64,000 bases of DNA. Source: Peribacillus sp044761985 (GTDB lineage: Bacteria > Bacillota > Bacilli > Bacillales > DSM-1321). Below, piece by piece: positions 58,322-64,000 of this stretch; positions within the stretch are counted from its first letter, which is position 1; every line of letters begins with the position of its first letter. The position numbers and the translations under genes were made by a program. The stretch covers positions 372,001 to 436,000 of the forward strand of contig NZ_JBIWDK010000001.1 of the NCBI RefSeq assembly GCF_044761985.1, written 5' to 3'. Below the pieces are notes generated by a model. It did not search any database, was not told the origin of the DNA, and saw only the letters and a list, made by a program, of their open reading frames with translations.

Positions 58322-59149
58322 ATGGGATATATAATAGAGGTAGAAGAGTTAATATCCATGAGCAAATTAGAGGATGTCAGAATTTGTGATTGCCGATATA
58401 AGCTTGGGTCACCAGAAGTGGGCGGTAAAGAATACGAAAAAGAACATATTACAGGTGCCGTATATTTTGATTTAGAAAAAGACTTATCTGGACAGGTTGA
58501 AGAACATGGAGGGAGACATCCGCTTCCGAATTTGGTTCAGTTTAAAAATAAGCTAGAATCATATGGAATAACCAACGATACAATTTTAGTTGCCTATGAT
58601 GGTGGGGAGGGTAGCTTCGCTTCAAGATTCGTTTGGCTGCTTTCCTATATTGGGCACCAGAATGTCTACATCCTGAATGGTGGATATCAGGCATGGAAGG
58701 ATGGAGGGTACCCTTCGGATTCCAGTATACCAGAATATAAACAGGCAGAATATCGACTACACATACATGAACCCATTTTGGCTTCTTACGAAAAGGTGAA
58801 GGAGTTTAGCGAAAAGAGACCGGATGACGTGGTGTTGATAGACTCAAGGGAAACTAAACGGTTCTTAGGAATTGTAGAGCCTATCGATAAAAAGGCAGGG
58901 CACATACCGGGGGCAATCAATAAGGTATGGACGAATGTTCTTGACGGGGGATATTTCTTGAAAAGGGATGAACTGAAGAAAACATTCGAGGGTATTAGCG
59001 GTGATAAGGAAATCATCGTTTATTGTGGTTCAGGTGTGACGGCTTCTCCCAATTATATTGCACTGAAGGAAGCCGGTTTCACTAATGTCAAGGTATATGT
59101 AGGAAGCTTCAGTGACTGGATTTCCTACCCGGATAATCCTATAGGATGA
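58322..59149 (+). CDS. Two-domain rhodanese sulfurtransferase
   Basis: 275 residues, two rhodanese domains. The N-terminal one is inactive-type (about 10-130), and the C-terminal one has the active Cys235 in VYCGSGVTAS. The CGSGVT loop is that of 3-mercaptopyruvate sulfurtransferases rather than thiosulfate rhodaneses (CRKGVT). Transfers sulfur to thiols or cyanide. The start follows a GGGGGAGAG site overlapping the end of the upstream nucleotidyltransferase gene. Confidence 0.9.
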   Translation: MGYIIEVEELISMSKLEDVRICDCRYKLGSPEVGGKEYEKEHITGAVYFDLEKDLSGQVEEHGGRHPLPNLVQFKNKLESYGITNDTILVAYDGGEGSFASRFVWLLSYIGHQNVYILNGGYQAWKDGGYPSDSSIPEYKQAEYRLHIHEPILASYEKVKEFSEKRPDDVVLIDSRETKRFLGIVEPIDKKAGHIPGAINKVWTNVLDGGYFLKRDELKKTFEGISGDKEIIVYCGSGVTASPNYIALKEAGFTNVKVYVGSFSDWISYPDNPIG

Positions 59150-59230
59150 TTAAGTTATTTCCAATTAACAATCCTCAAAAAGGTGTACAGCTATGGTAAA
59201 ATAGATATACATCATGATAGAGGTGATAAA

Positions 59231-60112
59231 GTGTTAACGAATGAAAAAGAACAGCAGCCTTCCTTTATGCTTGTCGATGGAATGGCACTTTTATTTAGAG
59301 CCTTTTATGCAACGGCTGTCACAGGCCAGTTTATGATTAATTCTAAAGGGGCCCCCACAAATGCTGTACAGGGTTTCTTAAAGCATATGCTCACAGCGGT
59401 AAATCATTTCTCCCCTAGTCATATTGCAGTTTGCTGGGATATGGGTAGTAAAACTTTCCGTAATGAATTATTTGATGGGTATAAGGCTAACAGAACGTCT
59501 GCCCCAGTTGAAATGATTCCACAATTCGAATTAGCGAAACAAGCGGTCGAGGCTTTTGATATTCCTAATATAGGACTTCCGGGGTATGAGGCGGATGACT
59601 GTATCGGTACCATTGCAAAAGCTTCAGCCAATCATAGTCGCGTCGGAATCCTAACGGGTGACCAAGACATGCTTCAGCTGATTGAAGATAACATTTCCGT
59701 CCTCTTACTAAAAAAGGGTTACGGCAATTATGAAGTGCATAATCCCACTAGTTTCTTTGAATGGAAAGGGATTACCCCTAGACAGATGATCGACCTTAAA
59801 GCATTGATGGGTGATACTGCGGACAATTATCCAGGTGTAAAAGGGATTGGGGAAAAAACAGCGTTGAAGTTATTGATACAATATCAAAATATTGAGGGTA
59901 TCCTGGAAAATGTTGCTTCATTGACGAAGGGACAGCGGACAAAGATTGAATCAGCCCTTGATATGCTTCATTTATCAAGGCAGCTGGCGGAAATCAAATG
60001 TGATGTTCCGATATCATGTACCTTAGATCAGGCGATCTATCAATTCGATCGTGAAAAAGTCCAAAATCTTGCCAGGGATCATGAATATAAAACACTATTG
60101 CGGATGCTATAA
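59231..60112 (+). CDS. ypcP: 5'-3' exonuclease / flap nuclease YpcP
   Basis: 293-residue stand-alone homologue of the DNA polymerase I 5'-3' exonuclease domain, acting on RNA primers and flaps. Metal-binding acidic motifs LVDGMALLFRAF, GYEADDCIGT and TGDQDMLQLI are present, and the helix-3-turn-helix is in MGDTADNYPGVKGIGEKTA. Start at GTG 59231, with GAGGTGATAA upstream; the open frame extends further but has no site. Overlaps in function with PolA and the RNase H-like genes that follow. Confidence 0.93.
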   Translation: MLTNEKEQQPSFMLVDGMALLFRAFYATAVTGQFMINSKGAPTNAVQGFLKHMLTAVNHFSPSHIAVCWDMGSKTFRNELFDGYKANRTSAPVEMIPQFELAKQAVEAFDIPNIGLPGYEADDCIGTIAKASANHSRVGILTGDQDMLQLIEDNISVLLLKKGYGNYEVHNPTSFFEWKGITPRQMIDLKALMGDTADNYPGVKGIGEKTALKLLIQYQNIEGILENVASLTKGQRTKIESALDMLHLSRQLAEIKCDVPISCTLDQAIYQFDREKVQNLARDHEYKTLLRML

Positions 60113-60122
60113 AATGAATGAG

Positions 60123-60152
60123 CGAATTCCTTAATGGGGAATTCGTTTTTTA
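60123..60152 (+). terminator. Terminator after ypcP
   Basis: An 8-bp stem CGAATTCC/GGAATTCG (60123-60130 with 60138-60145) and six T. Confidence 0.88.
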
Positions 60153-60220
60153 TTTAAATAGGGGTTTTTGTCGAAAAATGGATAGGCAAAACCCCTAATT
60201 TACGGTAAGATGTAAAAAGT

Positions 60221-60514
60221 ATGAATGATGGAGTGGATGCAGTAGTGGGGCAATCAACTGAAGAATATGTGAGATTTCTTGAAGGAAAAGGTTTCTCTTT
60301 CGGAGATGATGCCATAGGCTTTATTTATTTTGGCAAACGGTACACGGAAGCGAGTGATACTTTAGTCAATACGGCAATCGAATTGACCTTGAAAATCCAA
60401 AAAAAGTTTGATGGCAGTTTTTATATCTCTTTCCTTGAAAACCTAAAGCAAAATGGCATTGAAACGCGCTTTGCAGCGGTAGCGTTTGCTAAAGAACAAG
60501 GTTTACTTAAATAG
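60221..60514 (+). CDS. Small conserved protein, DUF6123-like (tentative)
   Basis: 97 residues with the core FLEGKGFSFGDDAIGFIYFGKRYTE and IELTLKIQKKFDGSFYISFLENLK. It resembles a small Bacillaceae family that I believe is DUF6123, function unknown. No membrane helix. ATG 60221 has no clear ribosome site; GTG 60245, with GGAG 11 bases upstream, is an alternative giving an 89-residue protein starting at GQSTEEY. A 16-bp hairpin spans its stop codon. Confidence 0.65.
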   Translation: MNDGVDAVVGQSTEEYVRFLEGKGFSFGDDAIGFIYFGKRYTEASDTLVNTAIELTLKIQKKFDGSFYISFLENLKQNGIETRFAAVAFAKEQGLLK

Positions 60515-60547
60515 GCTGGACTTCGTAAGTAGAAGTCCAGCCTATTT
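60509..60547. terminator. Bidirectional hairpin between the DUF6123-like gene and the EamA gene
   Basis: A 16-bp perfect stem (60509-60524 with 60532-60547), covering both stop codons of the convergent genes. Confidence 0.8.
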
Positions 60548-61448
60548 ACGTTACTTCCCTCGGTATAGATTTTCTTTGTGGCAGTTCAGCAAGAATCATG
60601 CCGGCAAAAATGAATCCACAACCGGTTAAAGAAGCGATTGTCAATTTTTCATCAATCCATATGTATGAGGTCATTGCAGCAAATACAGGTTCCATAGAAA
60701 AAATCAAGGCAACCCTAGTGGGCGTCGTATACGCCTGAAAATAGGTTTGTGCAAAAAAAGCAAATGAGGTGGCCAAGACTGAAGTTACTAATAGGGCCGT
60801 CCAAACCTCTGGCTGTAGCATGACCTCAGCCTTGAAGACTACTGAATAATTCTCACCAAAAAGCAAGGCGGAGAGAAAGGATAAAAGGGATACCGTTCCT
60901 ATTTGTATTAGCGTCAATGGAAGCGCCGGAAGGGTTTTTGCATATTTTGCGGTCGTGATGATTTGCATGGCAAAGCTGATGGCACACAGAAACACTAAGA
61001 AATCCCCGACATTCACAGATGAATGGTCAACGAATGCCATTAAGTAAAGCCCAAAAGTTGCAACAACGACTCCCAAAACCGTATTGCGTGACAGCTTCAA
61101 TTTTAGGAGCACCAAAGAAAAAACGGGGACCATCACCACACTTAATCCAGTAATGAAGCCTGTCTTTGCAGGAGTCGTTAACTCTAGCCCTTTTGTTTGA
61201 AAGGCATAACCCAAGAAAAGCCAAACCCCGATATGAAGTCCTGCCAACATTGTTTCTTTATGGTATCTATTCCCTTTTTTATGTAAAGTCAAAAAATATG
61301 GTACAAGCAAAAACAGAAAGGCAATGAGAAAGCGGACAGCATTAAAGCTAAAGGGTTCGAGAAAAGAGATGGCATTTTGAACCATTACAAATGTGACACC
61401 CCAAATAAATACCACGAATAGTAAAGTTGCATCAGCAGTCTTTTTCAT
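60546..61448 (-). CDS. EamA/DMT-family transporter
   Basis: 300-residue drug/metabolite transporter family protein with ten membrane helices in two EamA repeats (about residues 5-140 and 150-290). Family cues: FIWGVTFVMVQ and FSFNAVRFLIAFLF in the first repeat, and SMEPVFAAMTSYIW in the second. Substrate unknown, likely an amino acid or metabolite exporter. Its start lies inside the end of ypdQ, so it is translationally coupled to the upstream RNase H-like gene. Confidence 0.9.
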   Translation of the reverse strand: MKKTADATLLFVVFIWGVTFVMVQNAISFLEPFSFNAVRFLIAFLFLLVPYFLTLHKKGNRYHKETMLAGLHIGVWLFLGYAFQTKGLELTTPAKTGFITGLSVVMVPVFSLVLLKLKLSRNTVLGVVVATFGLYLMAFVDHSSVNVGDFLVFLCAISFAMQIITTAKYAKTLPALPLTLIQIGTVSLLSFLSALLFGENYSVVFKAEVMLQPEVWTALLVTSVLATSFAFFAQTYFQAYTTPTRVALIFSMEPVFAAMTSYIWIDEKLTIASLTGCGFIFAGMILAELPQRKSIPREVT

Positions 61449-61839
61449 GTTGATCCTTATTCAGACGTATGGCCCGTCGAGCTAACTCATCCGCCGATTT
61501 ATTCTCTATACTTGGTATCCATTTCACGAAAAACAACTCTAGTTGGTCGGTTAGTTTAAGTGCTTCATAAAGCAAGGGCCCGTATTTCTTTTTAGCAAAC
61601 TTCTTTTCAATAGCCTGGTTAATTGCCTGGGAATCCGTTCGGAATGAGACGACTTGATAATTACTGGCAACACAAATCTCTAAAGCCTTAATTAATGCAT
61701 GGTATTCCGCCTCGTGGTTTTCCATACAGCCAAGTGGAATTGAATGACGCTCTACCACACCGTTATTATTTATGAAAATGCCTGCGCCACTTGGTCCAGG
61801 GTTTCCGGCACTTGCACCATCTATATACACTTCAATCAT
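61432..61839 (-). CDS. ypdQ: RNase HI-like protein YpdQ
   Basis: 135-residue reverse-transcriptase/RNase H-fold protein. Conserved acidic residues of the RNase H site: Asp in VYIDGASAGNPGPSGAG, Glu in ENHEAEYHALIKAL, Asp in FRTDSQAI and the late Asp in NKSADELARRA. It could remove RNA from RNA-DNA hybrids; activity of this B. subtilis homologue was reported as weak or absent (recalled). The start is ATG 61839 with AGGAGG upstream. Overlaps the EamA gene by 17 bases. Confidence 0.85.
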   Translation of the reverse strand: MIEVYIDGASAGNPGPSGAGIFINNNGVVERHSIPLGCMENHEAEYHALIKALEICVASNYQVVSFRTDSQAINQAIEKKFAKKKYGPLLYEALKLTDQLELFFVKWIPSIENKSADELARRAIRLNKDQHEKDC

Positions 61840-61900
61840 GATGTTCCTCCTCGAGTACACAATATTAATATGATATGATTAAAACTTGTTTCCTATATCA

Positions 61901-61945
61901 TTCTCACTTTGGAAACGAAAAATATTTTCATTTCCAAAGTGAGAA
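61901..61945. repeat. Long inverted repeat in the ypdQ-ypeP intergenic region
   Basis: TTCTCACTTTGGAAA (61901-61915) is perfectly repeated in inverted form at 61931-61945, with an inner GAAAA/TTTTC pairing. The region 61861-62095 between the divergent genes holds nothing else recognised. There is no T tract on either side. It could be an operator or a hairpin in a leader. Confidence 0.85.
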
Positions 61946-62095
61946 ATTCGTGTTGTTTAGGGAACTACTATAAAGGAATATTATAAGAATATTTAATAGT
62001 ATATTTTATATTATAGATGGTATTACGGAAAATAGGTATGAAAATTGTCGAACCTAATCGTATAAAATAGAGCGATTTTAAGGAGCTGAAAATCA

Positions 62096-62794
62096 TTGAA
62101 AGTAATCATGCATTGGAAATATAAAACCTCCAGGAAACCTTCAGCGGATTTCACTTCAGATTGGCTTGATGCCGGAAGTGCTTTAATCATAGCTGACGAC
62201 CTTGAAAAAACGGGCCGACTGAAGGACGTAGAATTCAAGGATGATTTCGATACAACATGGACGAAGAAAGAATTAAAGAAACTTTTGACAGTGGTTGAAG
62301 AGGAGCCGCAGGATGTGACGGTCTTTTTTGATGGGGGCTACCAAAAAGATCAAAAAACTGCTGGAATAGGCGTAGCCATTTATTATCGGCAGGGAAAAAA
62401 ACACTTCCGCAATCGCTCGAATGTAAAGCTTGAACAATTGGAATCCAACAATGAAGCGGAGTATGCTGCATTTTATGAGGCGTTGAATCGGATGGAAGAC
62501 TTGGGTGTGCATCATCAAAGCTGTTCCTTTAAAGGAGATTCCCTTGTTGTATTGAATCAATTGTCGGGAGATTGGCCATGCATGGAAGAGACCCTAAATA
62601 AATGGTTGGATCGCATAGAAGCGAAACTGGAAAAGATGAAAATCATTCCGGTCTATAAGCCAATTTCGCGGAAGGAGAATCAGGAAGCGGATCGTTTGGC
62701 AACACTCGCTCTTCAAGGTGAATCCATTTTTAGTAATTTGGAAATTATTGATCAAAGGAGTCGTAATAGCGATGAATCGGAAAAAAATATATGA
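62096..62794 (+). CDS. ypeP: RNase H-like protein YpeP
   Basis: 232 residues. Residues about 1-70 form an N-terminal domain of unknown type (HWKYKTSRKPSADFTSDWLDAG). The rest is an RNase H fold with FFDGGYQKDQKTAGIG (Asp), ESNNEAEYAAFYEAL (Glu), FKGDSLVVLNQL (Asp) and ENQEADRLATLAL (Asp), so all acidic residues are kept. Start at TTG 62096, with AAGGAG 10 bases upstream; an ATG 12 bases on is too far from the site. Overlaps ypeQ by 23 bases. Confidence 0.85.
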   Translation: MKVIMHWKYKTSRKPSADFTSDWLDAGSALIIADDLEKTGRLKDVEFKDDFDTTWTKKELKKLLTVVEEEPQDVTVFFDGGYQKDQKTAGIGVAIYYRQGKKHFRNRSNVKLEQLESNNEAEYAAFYEALNRMEDLGVHHQSCSFKGDSLVVLNQLSGDWPCMEETLNKWLDRIEAKLEKMKIIPVYKPISRKENQEADRLATLALQGESIFSNLEIIDQRSRNSDESEKNI

Positions 62795-62963
62795 AGAAGT
62801 AGAAGAGGTGATTGTATCTTACTGCCAGGATTGCTTTCTGCAAAAACAATTCCGAAAAGATAAAGGTCGTTCATATGCTCATAAGTTCTGTATATCACAG
62901 TGTACTGTGGGAGAAAAATTAAGAGAGCTGGGAAACAAACTGGTTGATGATACACAGGTATAA
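62772..62963 (+). CDS. ypeQ: Small zinc-finger-like protein YpeQ
   Basis: 63 residues. Two cysteine pairs, C18-x2-C21 (YCQDCF) and C40-x3-C44 (CISQC), with a basic stretch between (FRKDKGRSYAHKF), fit a zinc-binding module. It begins MNRKKIYEEVEEVIVSYC and matches the size of B. subtilis YpeQ in the same place after ypeP. Function unknown. AAGGAG lies 11 bases before the ATG, within ypeP. Confidence 0.8.
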   Translation: MNRKKIYEEVEEVIVSYCQDCFLQKQFRKDKGRSYAHKFCISQCTVGEKLRELGNKLVDDTQV

Positions 62964-63040
62964 GAAGTGGGTCCTACTTTTTTCACAATAACATAGAATA
63001 ATATGGTATTATAGGGAAAAAGAAGGAAAAGTGTGGAGCT

Positions 63041-64000
63041 ATGAATAAAAGAAAAGGAAAGTTAAATAAAGAGTGGAAAGTACCGCTTACCATTCCCGAA
63101 ATCGATTCTTTGTTGGAAGAACTGAATAAAAAGACAAAAGAAAACCAAGAGTCAGTTAGTGACCTTCATGATAAACAAAAAATGGGGGATCACCTACACC
63201 ACCAAATAAACGATATTACGGTACAAATAAAGAATATATTTGATGACATACGCAAAGAAGAGAAAATTCAACGCAGGACAATTGACGGAATTCAAGCGGA
63301 AATTGTCCCAGTCATTCAAGAGGCAGCCAGGATTCCGGATATTTACTACTTATTCGAAGAAATGCAGTCCAAAAACGAATATACGTATAAGCATAATATA
63401 GGGGTCGGGATCATAGCGACCTATTTAGGGAAGAAGCTCGGATTGTCGAGTGAAAGTCTCTCCAATCTTACATTAGCGGCAACCCTTCATGATGTGGGTA
63501 AAACTAGGATACCTGAGAGTTTATTAGACAAGCCGGGGAAACTAACCTTTGCAGAATATGAAGAAATGAAACGGCATACGATTTATGGATACGAGCTACT
63601 TAAGAACATACCAGGGCTCCATCCTTCTATAGCATTGACGGCACTTCAGCACCATGAGCGTGAGGATGGGCATGGATATCCATTAAACCTGAACGGGAAT
63701 AATATTTACTATCTTTCCAAAATCGTAGCAATAGCTGATGTGTTTCATGCCATGTCCTCAAATCGGGTTTATCATCAGGCCATGCCATTTTATATGGTCA
63801 TCGAACAAATGAACCGAGATGTGTTCGGAAAATTCAATCCTGAAATTTTGTTGGTATTCATTAATTCCTTGATGGAAACGCTAGTGGGAAAAGAAGTCGT
63901 GCTGACGAATCAGCAGATTGGGACGATTATCATGATAAACCCATATGACCCTCTTAAAGTACTGATGAAAACCGATGCAGGTTTCGTGGATTTAAGAATG
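63041..64000 (+). CDS. HD-GYP domain phosphodiesterase, 3'-truncated by the window end
   Basis: The frame is open from ATG 63041 to the window end (320 codons seen). Residues about 1-100 are polar helices, possibly a coiled-coil sensor region. From about 105 it is an HD-GYP domain: HNIGVGIIATYLG, LHDVGKTRIPE (HD pair), GYELLKNIPGL, and HHEREDGHGYP with the GYP element slightly shifted as HGYP. Such domains hydrolyse cyclic-di-GMP. There is no membrane segment. GGAG lies only 2-3 bases before the ATG, so another start cannot be ruled out. Confidence 0.9.
   Translation, partial: MNKRKGKLNKEWKVPLTIPEIDSLLEELNKKTKENQESVSDLHDKQKMGDHLHHQINDITVQIKNIFDDIRKEEKIQRRTIDGIQAEIVPVIQEAARIPDIYYLFEEMQSKNEYTYKHNIGVGIIATYLGKKLGLSSESLSNLTLAATLHDVGKTRIPESLLDKPGKLTFAEYEEMKRHTIYGYELLKNIPGLHPSIALTALQHHEREDGHGYPLNLNGNNIYYLSKIVAIADVFHAMSSNRVYHQAMPFYMVIEQMNRDVFGKFNPEILLVFINSLMETLVGKEVVLTNQQIGTIIMINPYDPLKVLMKTDAGFVDLRM

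Noticed and set aside
53813..59149. DynA with the nucleotidyltransferase and sulfurtransferase as an anti-phage island
   Set aside because: DynA is a core chromosomal gene here, the neighbours are not known defence partners, and there is no mobility gene or composition change I can see.

Overview
The window reads as ordinary chromosome of an endospore-forming Bacillaceae. It is AT-leaning, has strong AGGAGG-type ribosome binding sites, frequent TTG/GTG starts, a type B RNase P RNA, and spore genes (sspM, a CotD-type coat protein, ypjB). Gene content and order closely follow the Bacillus subtilis ypiA to ypeQ region, but with insertions and differences that point to another genus-level lineage such as Peribacillus/Priestia-like bacilli (inference). 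I see no prophage, insertion sequence, CRISPR array, tRNA or rRNA operon.

Layout. 1-5.8 kb: ypiA (cut by the window start), ypiB, ypiF, the menaquinol:cytochrome c reductase operon qcrABC, ypjA and ypjB. 5.9-13.3 kb: a membrane zinc peptidase, ypjC on the minus strand, then a tight operon ypjD-dapB-mgsA-bshB1-bshA-cca-birA covering lysine/cell-wall precursor, methylglyoxal, bacillithiol, tRNA CCA addition and biotin control. 13.3-15.8 kb: a possible small RNA, then panBCD (pantothenate). 15.9-24.3 kb: dinG, ypmA, ypmB, aspB, asnS, dnaD, nth, ypoC. 24.3-27.6 kb, minus: recU-ponA. 27.7-31 kb: yppC, sspM (antisense), small yppD/E/G-type genes and an Hsp20 gene. 31.1-37.8 kb: a hydrolase, the mrfA-mrfB repair pair, a repeat-bearing cotD, ypsA, gpsB. 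37.8-45.8 kb: rnpB, a PAS-GGDEF-EAL protein, ypsC, a cold-shock gene, the second DinG-like helicase ypvA, carboxypeptidase ypwA. 45.9-48.2 kb, minus: a three-gene ba3-type oxidase. 48.4-50.8 kb: xpt-pbuX with paired PurBox-like sites and a guanine riboswitch. 50.9-53.6 kb: a tiny zinc-ribbon-like protein, an orphan CheX, bpsA-bpsB (alkylpyrone synthesis), and a small membrane protein behind Fur-box-like sites. 53.8-64 kb: dynA, a nucleotidyltransferase, a sulfurtransferase, ypcP, an EamA transporter, ypdQ, ypeP, ypeQ, and a 3'-truncated HD-GYP gene.

Themes. Respiration appears twice: the bc complex and a ba3 oxidase that takes electrons from cytochrome c. DNA repair and replication genes are dense (dinG, ypvA, dnaD, nth, recU, mrfA, mrfB, ypcP, two RNase H-like proteins). 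Cell-envelope and division genes (ponA, gpsB, ypsA, dynA) are interleaved. Three proteins relate to cyclic-di-GMP or chemotaxis-type signalling (PAS-GGDEF-EAL, HD-GYP, CheX) and have no partner genes here. I did not find a convincing new multi-gene system. The most worthwhile leads are the Fur-box-flanked small membrane protein, the candidate RNA upstream of panB, the sspM gene lying antisense inside the apparent yppC 3' untranslated region, the orphan CheX, the 21-bp coding repeat in cotD and an unexplained long inverted repeat near 61.9 kb.
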